The translations under genes were made by a program, and so were the position numbers. The notes beneath the pieces are model-generated. The model saw nothing but the letters and a program-made list of their open reading frames with translations, had not been told where the DNA came from and ran no database searches. Shown one piece after another: positions 23,846 to 33,768 of a DNA stretch of 64,000 nucleotides. Positions within the stretch are counted from its first letter, which is position 1, and every line of letters begins with the position of its first letter. This DNA comes from Aedoeadaptatus ivorii (GTDB lineage: Bacteria; Bacillota; Clostridia; Tissierellales; Peptoniphilaceae). The stretch spans positions 1 through 64,000 of the forward strand of contig NZ_JAUSWF010000009.1 in NCBI RefSeq assembly GCF_030815095.1, in the 5' to 3' direction.

Positions 23846-26254
23846 TCATCGAACGACGATATTCAGAATCTTTCCGGGAACGTAGATTTCCTTGACGATC
23901 TCTTTGCCTTCTACCTGTTTTTCGTACGATTCCGACGCCCGCACGGCGGCAAATACTTCTTCTTTGGAGGCGTCTTTTGCCGTTTGCACCTTAAAACGGA
24001 CCTTGCCGTTAAACTGCACGGGGATTTCGATGACGTCCTCTACCGTCTTTTCCGGGTCGAATGTCGGCCAATCCTGTTCACAGAGATGGCCGCCCAATTC
24101 GCAGATCTCCCACAATTCTTCGGTAATATGGGCCGCGACAGGGTTCAGAAGCATCAAAAAGGTGGAAAATTCCCTTTTGTTGACGCCCGTGTTTTGGAAG
24201 GCATTGACCATCGTCATCAGCTGCGCGATGGCGGTGTTCGCCTTTAAGTTTTCGTAATCGCGGCTTACCTTTTCTATGGATTGGTGCATCAACACTTCCA
24301 CTTCGTCGCGATAGCGATCCCCTTCGAGGAGGCCGTCTTGAAGATTCCACACCCGCTCCAAGAAGCGGCGGCAGCCCTTTACGCCGTTTTCCGACCAGGG
24401 CACGGCCTTTTCAAAGTCGCCGATAAACATTTCGTAGGTCCGTAGGGTATCGGCGCCGTATGCGTCGACGATGTCGTCGGGATTGATGACATTTCCGCGG
24501 CTCTTGCTCATTTTGCCCCCGTCTTCGCCGAGGATCATGCCGTGGCTCGTCCGCTTCTTATAGGGTTCCTTGGTGGGAACCACGCCAATGTCGTAGAGGA
24601 ATTTGTGCCAGAAGCGGGAGTACAGCAGGTGCAGCGTGGTGTGCTCCATGCCGCCGTTATACCAGTCGACGGGCATATAAAAATCCAGCGCTTCTTTCGA
24701 TGCCGGCGCTTCGTCGTTGTGCGGATCCGTATAGCGCAGAAAATACCAACTGCTTCCCGCCCATTGGGGCATGGTGTCGGTCTCGCGCTTGGCCGGTCGA
24801 TTGCATTTGGGGCAAGTGGTATTGACCCAATCCTCTACCAGGGCGAGGGGACTCTGTCCGTTGTCGGTGGGTTCGTATTGCTCCACATCGGGCAGTTCCA
24901 AGGGCAAAGATTCTTCGGGGACCGGCACCCATCCGCATTCTTCACAGTGCACCAAGGGGATCGGCTCTCCCCAATAGCGCTGTCTGGAAAAGACCCAGTC
25001 GCGGAGTTTATAGTTGACCTGCTTGCGGCCAAGTCCCTTTTCTTCGAGCCAGCGGATCATGGCGGGGATCGCCTCTTCGACCTTCATGCCGTCCAAAAAG
25101 TCGGAACCGGTCATCGTTCCCTCTTGATTATCGGTATAGGCGCCGTTTTCTATGTCTCCGCCTTCGACCACGCAGACGATGGGGAGGTCAAATTTTTTGG
25201 CGAATTCCCAGTCCCGCTGGTCGTGACCCGGCACCGCCATAATCGCGCCGGTGCCGTAACTCATCAATACATAGTCGGAAATCCAGATCGGAATCTCTTT
25301 TCCGGTGGCGGGATTGATACCATTTAATCCCTTTAGAGCGACGCCCGTCTTCTCTTTGGACATCTCGGTGCGTTCGAAGTCGCTTTTCTTTTCGACTTCA
25401 TGCAGATAGGCCTCCACCTCGTCGTAATTTTCGATGCGCTCTTTGTATCGCTCCACCAGAGGATGTTCCGGCGCGATCACCATATAGGTGGAGCCGAAGA
25501 CGGTATCGGGGCGGGTCGTAAAGACTTCGAGTGATTCGTCGGTGTCTTTGACGCGGAAGCGAATTTCTGCACCGACGCTCTTTCCGATCCAGTTTTTCTG
25601 TTGAATTTTAACGGCTTCGATATAGTCCACTTCGTCGAGATCTTCGAGGAGACGCTCCGCATATTCTGTGATCTTGAGCATCCATTGGCTGCGTCTTCGG
25701 TGAACGACGACGGTACCGCAGCGCTCGCATTTTCCGCCCACGACTTCTTCGTTGGCGAGGCCCACCTTGCAGGACGGGCACCAGTTCACGGGCATTTCTG
25801 TCTTATAGGCGAGCCCATGTTTGAACATTTGCAAAAAGATCCACTGCGTCCACTTATAATACGACGGATCGGTGGTATTGATCTCGCGGGACCAATCGAA
25901 GCTGAACCCGAGACTCTTCAACTGTTTTTTAAAGTTGGCGACGTTTTTTTCGGTGACTTTTTTGGGATGAATATTGTTTTTCATCGCGTAGTTTTCGGTG
26001 GGCAGACCAAAGGAGTCCCATCCCATGGTAAAGAGGACATTTTCGCCCTCATAGCGCCGCTTTCTCGCCACGATGTCCATGGCGGTATAGGGCCGGGGAT
26101 GGCCTACGTGTAGTCCCTGTCCCGAAGGATAGGGGAATTCGATGAGGGGGTAGAATTTCTTACCGCCCGCGGCGAGGTCCGACTTATAGACTTCCCGGTC
26201 TTCCCAAAACGCTTGCCACTTCTTTTCTATCGCTTTCGGATCGTAAGTTTTCAT
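23846..26254 (-). CDS. leuS: Leucyl-tRNA synthetase
   Basis: An 802-residue class I enzyme. The HIGH-type motif is HVGHPRPY, and the two zinc-like CxxC pairs are CPSC and CERC. The CP1 editing domain follows, with KMSKS near residue 570. The anticodon domain ends the chain. It charges tRNA-Leu and edits norvaline and isoleucine. It lies 12 bases after asnS, with GAGGTG before the ATG. Confidence 0.97.
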   Translation of the reverse strand: MKTYDPKAIEKKWQAFWEDREVYKSDLAAGGKKFYPLIEFPYPSGQGLHVGHPRPYTAMDIVARKRRYEGENVLFTMGWDSFGLPTENYAMKNNIHPKKVTEKNVANFKKQLKSLGFSFDWSREINTTDPSYYKWTQWIFLQMFKHGLAYKTEMPVNWCPSCKVGLANEEVVGGKCERCGTVVVHRRRSQWMLKITEYAERLLEDLDEVDYIEAVKIQQKNWIGKSVGAEIRFRVKDTDESLEVFTTRPDTVFGSTYMVIAPEHPLVERYKERIENYDEVEAYLHEVEKKSDFERTEMSKEKTGVALKGLNGINPATGKEIPIWISDYVLMSYGTGAIMAVPGHDQRDWEFAKKFDLPIVCVVEGGDIENGAYTDNQEGTMTGSDFLDGMKVEEAIPAMIRWLEEKGLGRKQVNYKLRDWVFSRQRYWGEPIPLVHCEECGWVPVPEESLPLELPDVEQYEPTDNGQSPLALVEDWVNTTCPKCNRPAKRETDTMPQWAGSSWYFLRYTDPHNDEAPASKEALDFYMPVDWYNGGMEHTTLHLLYSRFWHKFLYDIGVVPTKEPYKKRTSHGMILGEDGGKMSKSRGNVINPDDIVDAYGADTLRTYEMFIGDFEKAVPWSENGVKGCRRFLERVWNLQDGLLEGDRYRDEVEVLMHQSIEKVSRDYENLKANTAIAQLMTMVNAFQNTGVNKREFSTFLMLLNPVAAHITEELWEICELGGHLCEQDWPTFDPEKTVEDVIEIPVQFNGKVRFKVQTAKDASKEEVFAAVRASESYEKQVEGKEIVKEIYVPGKILNIVVR

Positions 26255-26266
26255 TCCGACACCTCT

Positions 26267-27649
26267 CTAAAACTCTGCATTGCCGACTGTACGGGGGAAG
26301 GGAATGACGTCGCGAATGTTGCTCATGCCCGTTATATACATGACCGCGCGCTCAAATCCCAACCCGTAGCCAGAATGAACGACGCTGCCGTATTTTCTGA
26401 GATCCAGATACCAATCGTAGTCCTCGGGCTGCATGCCGAAATCGCGAATCTTCTCGGTCAAGACGTCCAATCGCTCTTCCCGCTGGGAGCCGCCGATAAT
26501 CTCGCCGATGCCGGGCACCAATAGGTCCATGGCGGCGACGGTCTTTTTGTCCTCGTTTTCTCGCATATAAAATGCCTTGATTTCCTTCGGGTAGTCGCGA
26601 ATAAATACCGGCTTTTTGTAAACCTCTTCGGTGATATAGCGCTCGTGTTCGGTCTGCAGATCGATTCCCCAGGATACGGGATATTTAAATCCCTGCCCGC
26701 TTTTTTCTAAGATGTCGATGGCTTCGGTATAGGTAATCCGCACAAAGTCGGATTCTACCACGTTTTTAAGCCGATCGATGACCCCTTTGTCGATAAAGGA
26801 ATTGAAGAATTCCATCTCTTCGGGTGCGTGGGCGAATACATAGCGGATGATGTATTTGAGCATGTCTTCCGCCACGTCCATATTTTTCTCCAAGTCGGCG
26901 AATGCCATCTCGGGTTCGATCATCCAAAATTCTGCCGCATGGCGCTGTGTATTGGAGTTTTCCGCCCGGAAGGTCGGTCCGAAGGTATAGACATTTCGAA
27001 ATGCTGTGGCGAAGGCCTCCGCTTGCAACTGTCCGCTTACGGTCAGATTCGTATGTTTGTGGAAAAAGTCTTCCTTATAGTCCACTTCTCCGTTTTCTGT
27101 GGTGGGCACATTTTCCATATCCAGCGTGGTTACCTGAAACATCTCACCGGCGCCTTCGGCATCGGATGCGGTGATAATCGGTGTATGCACGTAGATAAAG
27201 TTTCTCTGTTGAAAGAACTCGTGCACGGCAAAGGCGATCAGGCTCCGTACCCGAAATACCGCCTGAAAGGTATTGGTACGGGGACGCAGATGCGCCTTGG
27301 TGCGGAGGTATTCGAAGGTATGTCGCTTTTTCTGCAAGGGGTAGTCGCCGTCGGCGAGAAAAAGCGGCGCAATCGATGCGGCGTGGATCTCTACCGGCTG
27401 CTTAGCACCGGGGCTTTCCACCAGTTCGCCTTCTACGCGTACGGAACTGTAGATCGGGTATTTCGAGATTTCTTTAAAGTTTTCGATATCGCTTTCGTAG
27501 ACGATTTGAATCGTCCCGAAGCCGCTCCCGTCTCCCAATTGCAGGAAGCCGAAGTTTTTAGAATCCCGCGACGTCTTGATCCACCCGTCCAAGACCAGGG
27601 TTTCACCCAAATGTTCCTTATAATTTTCCAATACTTCACGAATTTCCAA
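26267..27649 (-). CDS. asnS: Asparaginyl-tRNA synthetase
   Basis: A 460-residue class IIb enzyme. The OB-fold anticodon domain comes first (DGWIKTSRDSKNFGF). The catalytic core has FRAENSNTQRHAAEFWMIEPE and ends GLGFERAVMYITG. The family is AsnRS rather than AspRS by the SNT..R motif. The TTG start at 27649 has AGGAGG 6 bases upstream and overlaps rarA by 14 bases. With GatCAB also present, Gln-tRNA is the likely main need for the amidotransferase. Confidence 0.95.
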   Translation of the reverse strand: MEIREVLENYKEHLGETLVLDGWIKTSRDSKNFGFLQLGDGSGFGTIQIVYESDIENFKEISKYPIYSSVRVEGELVESPGAKQPVEIHAASIAPLFLADGDYPLQKKRHTFEYLRTKAHLRPRTNTFQAVFRVRSLIAFAVHEFFQQRNFIYVHTPIITASDAEGAGEMFQVTTLDMENVPTTENGEVDYKEDFFHKHTNLTVSGQLQAEAFATAFRNVYTFGPTFRAENSNTQRHAAEFWMIEPEMAFADLEKNMDVAEDMLKYIIRYVFAHAPEEMEFFNSFIDKGVIDRLKNVVESDFVRITYTEAIDILEKSGQGFKYPVSWGIDLQTEHERYITEEVYKKPVFIRDYPKEIKAFYMRENEDKKTVAAMDLLVPGIGEIIGGSQREERLDVLTEKIRDFGMQPEDYDWYLDLRKYGSVVHSGYGLGFERAVMYITGMSNIRDVIPFPRTVGNAEF

Positions 27650-28964
27650 AATCGTCCTCCTGTCTTTTGATTCGGTCCAAATAGGCGCGCATCGTTTTTT
27701 CGTAGCCGCGCGTCGATGGCGTATAATAGGTCTTCTCTTCCATATCTTCGGGAAGATAGCGCTGCTTTACATAGGCGTTCTCATAATTGTGCGGGTATTT
27801 ATACTCGGCATGTTCTTCCATAGGCTGATGCTGATCCCTGAGATAGGGCGGAATCACCGTCCCCATTCCTCGATCCACATCGGCCATTGCCGCATTTACG
27901 GCGACATAGCTGCGATTGCTTTTGGGCGCGGATGCGAGATAGGTCGCCGCCTGCGCGAGGATGATCCTCCCCTCCGGCATCCCGATGACGCGAAAGGCGT
28001 AAAAGGCATCCACCGCCACCGCGAGCGCCCTCGGATCCGCATTGGAGATGTCTTCCGAAGCGGAGATGATCATCCTCCGGGCGATGTACTCGGGATCCTC
28101 GCCGCTTTGTAACATCTTTGCCAAATAAAACACCGCCGCATCGGGATCGGAGCCGCGGATTGATTTTATGAAGGCGGAAATGGCGTCGTAGTGTTCGTTG
28201 CCGTCTCGATCGTAGAGTCGCGGCTTTTCGAGGGTCGAATCGGCGACGTCTTGTTCGTCGATGCGAATCACCCCGTCCGAACTGGGCTTGGTGCTGAGTA
28301 CGCAAACCTCGAGGATATTGAGCGCGCGGCGTCCGTCGCCGCCCGCCGATTCGATCAGGCGCCGAAACCCCACATCGGTAAATTCGATCGCCATATCGCC
28401 GTAGCCGCGTTCGGAATCGGCGAGGGCGCGGCGCACGATGCGTTCGATGTCGCCTTCGTCGAGGGTCGTAAGACGCACCACCTGCAGCCGAGAAAGTAGC
28501 GCGGAGTTCACGTAAAAGTACGGGTTTTCCGTGGTCGCGCCCATCAGCACCACTTTTCCCCGCTCCACATAGGGGAGCAACACATCCTGCTGGGATTTGT
28601 TAAAGCGATGAATCTCGTCGAGAAAGAGCACCGTCTTTCGACCCGATGCACCCAAACGCTCCTCCGCCGCTTTTAGGATCTGTCTCAATTCTTTGACATT
28701 GCTGGTCACCGCGCTGATCGGCACGAATTCCATCTTCGATTCGCGGGCGACGATCTCGGCGAGCGTCGTCTTGCCGATTCCCGGCGGCCCGTAAAAGAGC
28801 AGCGACGGCAAAAAGCCCGCCTGCATCAGACGCGGAATATACTTTCCTTCGCCTGCGACGTGTTCCTGGCCGATGTATTCCCGCAGATTTCTCGGTCGCA
28901 TACGCTCGGCTAGGGGCGCGCTCGTCTTCAGATTCTCCTGCATTTGAAATTCAAAGAGATCCAT
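27636..28964 (-). CDS. rarA: Replication-associated recombination protein RarA
   Basis: A 442-residue AAA+ ATPase of the RarA/MgsA/WRNIP1 family. Walker A is GPPGIGKTT, Walker B is LFLDEIHRFNKSQQD, and sensor 1 is GATTENP. A C-terminal tetramerisation domain follows. It acts at stalled replication forks. It lies between nrdR and asnS in one run of genes. Confidence 0.94.
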   Translation of the reverse strand: MDLFEFQMQENLKTSAPLAERMRPRNLREYIGQEHVAGEGKYIPRLMQAGFLPSLLFYGPPGIGKTTLAEIVARESKMEFVPISAVTSNVKELRQILKAAEERLGASGRKTVLFLDEIHRFNKSQQDVLLPYVERGKVVLMGATTENPYFYVNSALLSRLQVVRLTTLDEGDIERIVRRALADSERGYGDMAIEFTDVGFRRLIESAGGDGRRALNILEVCVLSTKPSSDGVIRIDEQDVADSTLEKPRLYDRDGNEHYDAISAFIKSIRGSDPDAAVFYLAKMLQSGEDPEYIARRMIISASEDISNADPRALAVAVDAFYAFRVIGMPEGRIILAQAATYLASAPKSNRSYVAVNAAMADVDRGMGTVIPPYLRDQHQPMEEHAEYKYPHNYENAYVKQRYLPEDMEEKTYYTPSTRGYEKTMRAYLDRIKRQEDDFGNS

Positions 28965-28972
28965 CCTCTTCC

Positions 28973-29431
28973 CTATTCCTTCTTGTTCTGCAGCGCCTTC
29001 AGCTCTTGCATAAAGCTGTCGATATCCTGAAATCGCCGATACACCGAGGCGAATCGCACATAGGCCACCTCGTCGAGGTCTTTTAAGCGCGCGAGGATCA
29101 TCTCGCCGATCTCTTCGCTGGTAATCTGGCGGATCATATTGCTCTGCAGGGTCGATTCTATATCGTCTGCGATGGCCTCCATATCTTCTACCGACACCGA
29201 GCGCTTTTCGCAGGACTTGATCAAGCCGTTTAATATCTTATTCCGATCGAACACTTCGGTACCGCCGCTTTTTTTGAGCACGGTAATGGGGACCACTTCA
29301 ACCTGTTCGTAGGTGGTGAAGCGCTTGTTGCACCCCAAGCACTCCCTCCGCCTGCGGATGGAAGTGCCTTCGTCCGTCGGACGGGAGTCGACGACTTTCG
29401 ACTCCGAATGTTGGCAGTACGGGCAGCGCAA
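28973..29431 (-). CDS. nrdR: Transcriptional repressor NrdR
   Basis: A 152-residue protein. A zinc ribbon (MRCPYCQH and CLGCNKRF) is followed by an ATP-cone domain. NrdR binds ATP/dATP and represses ribonucleotide reductase genes. It starts with TTG at 29431, and AGGAGGTG lies 6 bases upstream. No nrd genes are in the window. Confidence 0.95.
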   Translation of the reverse strand: MRCPYCQHSESKVVDSRPTDEGTSIRRRRECLGCNKRFTTYEQVEVVPITVLKKSGGTEVFDRNKILNGLIKSCEKRSVSVEDMEAIADDIESTLQSNMIRQITSEEIGEMILARLKDLDEVAYVRFASVYRRFQDIDSFMQELKALQNKKE

Positions 29432-29450
29432 AAATCACACCTCCTGAAAT

Positions 29451-29478
29451 ACAAAAGGCGTATCCCGCAGGATACGCC
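29451..29478 (-). terminator. Terminator after ftsZ
   Basis: A 9-bp perfect stem GGCGTATCC with GGATACGCC, loop TGCG, then TTTTGTATTT on the minus strand. It separates ftsZ from nrdR. Confidence 0.88.
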
Positions 29479-29488
29479 AAAAACTCTT

Positions 29489-30571
29489 TTATCTCATTCT
29501 GCGGAGGAAATCCGGAATATTCAACTCATCGTCCTTAGCTTTGCTGCCGGATCCGCTCTTTTCGTCCTTGCCTTCGTCTCCGGTGCGCTTCGAACGATCG
29601 ACATTCTTTTCGTCTTGATCCTGATCGAACTCGGTGGCGATGACGGTGATCTTCACCTGATCTTTCAGGGATTCGTCGATGCCCGCACCGAAGATAATAT
29701 TGGCTTCTTCGTCGACCGCCGAGCGAATCAGATCGGCCGCTTCGTTCATCTCGAACATGCCCAGATCGTTTCCTGCCGTTATGTTCAATAGCACGGACTT
29801 GGCGCCGGAGATCGAGGTCTCCAAAAGGGGACTTTGTACGGCGTTTTGCGCCGCTTCGGTAGCGCGATCGTCCCCGGATGCATATCCGATACCCATATGT
29901 GCAATGCCCTTGTTGTTCATGACGGTCTTTACGTCGGCAAAGTCGAGATTGATGACGTTCGGAACGCTGATCAGCTCGGAAATGCCTTGGATCCCCTGTT
30001 TCAGGATTTCATCGGCCATCATAAACGCTTCGGAGAAGGTGGTCTTTTTGTCGGAGATATTGAACAGCCGGTCGTTGGGAATAATGACCAGGGTGTCTAC
30101 CTTGTCCTTCAATTCGGAAATGCCGCGTTCCGCCTGACGGGTGCGTCTTGCCCCCTCAAAACTGAAGGGTCGGGTAACGACGCCGACGGTAAGGGCGCCC
30201 AGATCTCTTGCGACATCGGCGATAATCGGCGCCGCGCCGGTACCGGTGCCGCCGCCCATGCCGGCGGTGATAAACACCATATCGGCACCTTCTAAGGCTT
30301 CGCGGATCTCGTCGAGACTTTCTTCCGCAGACTGTTCGCCGATATCGGGATTGGCGCCTGCGCCCAGACCCTTGGTGATCTTTTCACCGATCTGAATCTT
30401 CGTCTCCGCCAAAGAATTCTTCAGCGCCTGGCGGTCGGTATTGATCGCCAGAAATTCCACGCCCTTTACGCCGGCGTTGATCATCCGATTCACGGCATTA
30501 TTCCCGCCGCCGCCGACACCGGCCACTTTGATTTTTGCAAACTCTTCGTGGTCCATATCAAAATCCAACAT
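29489..30571 (-). CDS. ftsZ: Cell division protein FtsZ
   Basis: A 360-residue tubulin-like GTPase that forms the Z ring. The signature GGGTGTG lies at about residue 107. The N-terminal GVGGGGNNAVNRM and NTD are present. A charged linker of about 40 residues ends in the conserved tail DELNIPDFLRRMR that binds partners. The start has AGGAGG. It has its own promoter after ftsQ and no ftsA beside it. Confidence 0.98.
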   Translation of the reverse strand: MLDFDMDHEEFAKIKVAGVGGGGNNAVNRMINAGVKGVEFLAINTDRQALKNSLAETKIQIGEKITKGLGAGANPDIGEQSAEESLDEIREALEGADMVFITAGMGGGTGTGAAPIIADVARDLGALTVGVVTRPFSFEGARRTRQAERGISELKDKVDTLVIIPNDRLFNISDKKTTFSEAFMMADEILKQGIQGISELISVPNVINLDFADVKTVMNNKGIAHMGIGYASGDDRATEAAQNAVQSPLLETSISGAKSVLLNITAGNDLGMFEMNEAADLIRSAVDEEANIIFGAGIDESLKDQVKITVIATEFDQDQDEKNVDRSKRTGDEGKDEKSGSGSKAKDDELNIPDFLRRMR

Positions 30572-30625
30572 AATACATCCTCCTAATTGCGCCCTAAAGC
30601 CACAGATATCGAATCAATTTATTCT

Positions 30626-30654
30626 ATTTTATAGACAAATGCGAGACAAGTCAA
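30626..30654 (-). promoter_or_regulatory. ftsZ promoter
   Basis: Minus strand TTGACT (30654-30649), 17 bases, TAAAAT (30631-30626). The -35 overlaps the ftsQ stop codon. It allows ftsZ to be made above the level of the upstream dcw genes. Confidence 0.85.
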
Positions 30655-31574
30655 GAATTCCCATTCTGTGTCGCGCGTGCCTTTTGTGCATCTTCTTCTG
30701 CGCCATCGCTTTCTGTCTTTGGGGTCTCTTTCGATGTCGTTTTCTCCTCGGCGCCCCGCGCTGATTTTGTCGTTTCGGAAGGCTTATTTTGCTCTGACTG
30801 TTCGCGCTGCGTATCGTCCTCGTCATCCTCGAGCGCAGAGGGCTTTACCGCGACGGGATGATCGCCCTGGTCCAAGTAAATCTCGCTGTAACGGCTGTTT
30901 TTCGCCTTCATTTCCTTGTAGATCTCTTCCAGCTGGCGGATCTTATAGGGTCCGTCTTCGAAGCTGCGAATATGCACCGCCGTTCCGTCGGAAAGGAGGA
31001 TCTTGATCCCCCTGTCCAATATTTCGACGCTGTTGATGCTCTCCGCCACCGCCGATTGAAAGAGTCCGCGAATCATTTCGATCTTTTTTTCGTTTTTGGT
31101 TCCGTCAAAGACCGTATGCCCGATCTTTATCGCCTTCGTCGGCATTCCCGAAATCTTCGGAAGATTCGGATCATAGGAGCGCGTCTTCTCGAGCGCCTTG
31201 AATTCTTCATTCACCAAGACGTAGCCGTCATCGGTATAGATCTGCGCGAAAGGCGTCTCCTCTCGTATGTCGACCTTCAGCTTTCCGAAAAACCCATAGC
31301 CGATATGCACTTCTTTGACATAGGCATTTTGTGCGATGCGATTTTCCATGCGCTTTTTGTCGATGCGCGGATAGCTCGTTCCCACCGCCTCTTCGGCGAC
31401 GGCGCGCGCCGTATTTTTGGGGACCACTTTGGTGCCCGTAACCTCGACGGTATCGATTTTGAGTGCCCGTGCGGCTCCCCATGCGAGCGCCGCGATCAGT
31501 AGCGCAGCGATAGCCACAAAGGCGATGCGCCGATTGCGGTACTTTTTCGGGAGTTTTTTCTTTCGCTTAGCCAT
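30651..31574 (-). CDS. ftsQ: Cell division protein FtsQ/DivIB
   Basis: A 307-residue bitopic protein. A basic N-terminus (MAKRKKKLPKKYRNRR) is followed by one transmembrane helix (about 19-38). A POTRA domain (IDTVEVTGTKVVPKN) and a beta domain come next. A charged Glu/Lys/Ser/Thr tail of about 60 residues ends the chain. It links the divisome to septal synthesis. ATG at 31574 overlaps the murG stop by 8 bases. Confidence 0.88.
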   Translation of the reverse strand: MAKRKKKLPKKYRNRRIAFVAIAALLIAALAWGAARALKIDTVEVTGTKVVPKNTARAVAEEAVGTSYPRIDKKRMENRIAQNAYVKEVHIGYGFFGKLKVDIREETPFAQIYTDDGYVLVNEEFKALEKTRSYDPNLPKISGMPTKAIKIGHTVFDGTKNEKKIEMIRGLFQSAVAESINSVEILDRGIKILLSDGTAVHIRSFEDGPYKIRQLEEIYKEMKAKNSRYSEIYLDQGDHPVAVKPSALEDDEDDTQREQSEQNKPSETTKSARGAEEKTTSKETPKTESDGAEEDAQKARATQNGNS

Positions 31575-32667
31575 GGTTTGCGATCTCCAGTATCGCATCG
31601 GCAATTTCTGCGGTGGCGCCGGGATTGCTGAGTGCATTGGCCGCATCCCCCATCGCCCGCGCCGTCTCTTTGTCTTCCAGTAGGTCCAAAACCTTGTTTA
31701 GCAGCACATCTCCGTTCAATTCGGATTCTTCGATGACAAAGGCCGCGCCCTTATCCCGATAGCTGACGGCGTTGTGGAATTGGTGATTGCCCGCCGTGTA
31801 GGCTTTGGGAATCAAGACAGACGGCAAGTGCATGGCGCTGATCTCCGCCAGCGTCATAGCCGATGACGAGGCGACGACGCCCTTGGCGAGCGCCAAATAC
31901 TCGGGAATTTCGTGGGAATAATCCAGGATTTTATACGACGCGGCGTCCACCTCGGGCATCCGCTTCAGAAAGTCCTCGTAGTGGTCCTTTCCCGTGATAT
32001 GCACCCAATAAAACGGCAGTTCTCGGTGTTTTTCCATAATCTCGAGCACCGCCTCGTTGGTGGATTCCTGTCCGCCGCTTCCGCCGAAGGAGAGGATTGC
32101 GTCTTTTTCCGTCTGCCAGTCCAGCGTCTTTTTCGCCGTGGCCTCGTCCATTTTTTCGAATGTATCGCGAATGGGATTGCCGGTAAACAGCTTCGGCGTC
32201 TCTTCCGGAAAATACTTTTCCGCTTCCGAAAAACTATATGCCACCAGTTGAACCCGCTTGCCCAATAGTCGATTGGTCTTTCCCGGGTAGGCATTTTGCT
32301 CTTGAATGGCGGTGGGAATTCCCTGATTCTGCGCCTTTAGAAGAATCGGCGCGCATACATAGCCTCCGGTTCCCACCACGACGTCGGGACGAAAATCCTT
32401 TAAGATCTCGCCGGCGTCTTTTAGACCGCGCAACAATTCGATCATAGAGAGGAACGAATCCTTGTTGATCTTCTTGCGCGGCAGTCCCTTTACGCGAATC
32501 GCACGAAAGGGCAGCCCCGCCTTGGCGGCGAGTTCTTCTTCCAGTCCGCCCTTCTTTCCCACATATAAAAATTCCGCGTCCGGCACTTTCTTTTTTACCG
32601 CATCGACAATGGCGAGGGCCGGGTAGATATGTCCTCCGGTTCCGCCGCCGGAAACAATCATCTTCAT
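31567..32667 (-). CDS. murG: MurG, lipid II synthase
   Basis: A 366-residue GT-B glycosyltransferase that adds GlcNAc to lipid I at the inner membrane face. It starts MIVSGGGTGGHIYPALAI, with GTGGYVCAPILLKA and LSFGGSGGQE in the domains. Its ATG overlaps the ftsW stop (ATGA). Confidence 0.96.
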   Translation of the reverse strand: MKMIVSGGGTGGHIYPALAIVDAVKKKVPDAEFLYVGKKGGLEEELAAKAGLPFRAIRVKGLPRKKINKDSFLSMIELLRGLKDAGEILKDFRPDVVVGTGGYVCAPILLKAQNQGIPTAIQEQNAYPGKTNRLLGKRVQLVAYSFSEAEKYFPEETPKLFTGNPIRDTFEKMDEATAKKTLDWQTEKDAILSFGGSGGQESTNEAVLEIMEKHRELPFYWVHITGKDHYEDFLKRMPEVDAASYKILDYSHEIPEYLALAKGVVASSSAMTLAEISAMHLPSVLIPKAYTAGNHQFHNAVSYRDKGAAFVIEESELNGDVLLNKVLDLLEDKETARAMGDAANALSNPGATAEIADAILEIANHG

Positions 32668-33761
32668 GCAGAAACTCCTTTCCCGGATAACCGTAATAGT
32701 ATGCCGCTCATCCCCATCACCAAAATCAGCGCCGTACCGCCATAGGAAATAAACGGCAGCGTGAGCCCAGTTACCGGCAATATACCGGCGGCAACGCCCA
32801 TGTTAAAGAACGCCTGAAAGCCGATGGATACGAAGATCCCCGACGCCAAGAGCTTTTCGTACAGCCCTTCTTGCAGCACCGCGACCTGAAAACCACGGTA
32901 GACAAAGAACGCGAATAGGGCGATCACCGAAAAGGTGCCGATCAGTCCCAATTCTTCTCCGATGATGGCGAAGATAAAGTCGTTGTACGCCTCCGGCAGA
33001 TTGTTGAATTTTTGATTCGACTGAAAATAGCCTACGCCCGTGATCGACCCCATCCCCAAGGCGTACAGTGAATTGGCGAGCTGCCAATCCGTATTGGGAA
33101 TGTCGTCGAAGGGATCCAAAAACGAAGTCAATCGCTTCATCCTGTACGGCACGCGAATCGCAAAGAGAAAAAAACCCAGCGCGCCGGCACCCAGCACGGC
33201 GACGAATTCGTGAAAGCGGATGCCGGAGATAAAAAACATCGAAAACAGGCTCAACCCGATAACGCTCGCCGAAGAAAAATCTTCTTTCGCCACGACGATT
33301 ACCGAGACGCCGATCACGCACATAATCGCCAAAAATCCCTTTTTTCGGTGGTTTTTACGGTGCAAGACGCACAGATGTGCGACATAAAAGATCGAGGTGT
33401 ATTTCAATAGATCCGACGGCATAAAGCGAAACCCCGTTCCCGGCACCTGCAGCCAGCGCGTGGCGCCGTTGATGGTGACACCGAAACCCGCCGCCACCAG
33501 GCCGCACAATAGAATGCTTACGACCCAAAGGGGCAGCGCGACCTTGCGATAAAACTTAACGGGCAGGATATAGCCGACGAAGGCGGCGCCGATCCCCAGC
33601 GCCAAATAGAGCAGATGGCGCTTTAAATAATAAGTGCCGGCATTGCCGTCTTGCATCCCCGCGGCCCACGAACTCGAGGCGACCATAAACACGCCCATCA
33701 CCAAGAGCAGTACGATGTCGATCAAAAGCAGGGGATCTACGTATTTTTTCAATCTTTCCAT
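32664..33761 (-). CDS. ftsW: FtsW, SEDS peptidoglycan polymerase
   Basis: A 365-residue SEDS membrane protein with about ten transmembrane segments. Signature segments are INGATRWL, FMPSDLLKY, AYNDFIFAIIGEELGLIG and LPFISYGGTALI. It polymerises septal glycan from lipid II with a class B PBP, here the ftsI product. Gene position inside the dcw cluster supports FtsW over RodA. Confidence 0.95.
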   Translation of the reverse strand: MERLKKYVDPLLLIDIVLLLVMGVFMVASSSWAAGMQDGNAGTYYLKRHLLYLALGIGAAFVGYILPVKFYRKVALPLWVVSILLCGLVAAGFGVTINGATRWLQVPGTGFRFMPSDLLKYTSIFYVAHLCVLHRKNHRKKGFLAIMCVIGVSVIVVAKEDFSSASVIGLSLFSMFFISGIRFHEFVAVLGAGALGFFLFAIRVPYRMKRLTSFLDPFDDIPNTDWQLANSLYALGMGSITGVGYFQSNQKFNNLPEAYNDFIFAIIGEELGLIGTFSVIALFAFFVYRGFQVAVLQEGLYEKLLASGIFVSIGFQAFFNMGVAAGILPVTGLTLPFISYGGTALILVMGMSGILLRLSGKGVSA

Positions 33762-33768
33762 GAAAACA

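Noticed and set aside
24542..25327. 261-codon plus-strand open frame
   Set aside because: Antisense to leuS, with no ribosome site or known motif.
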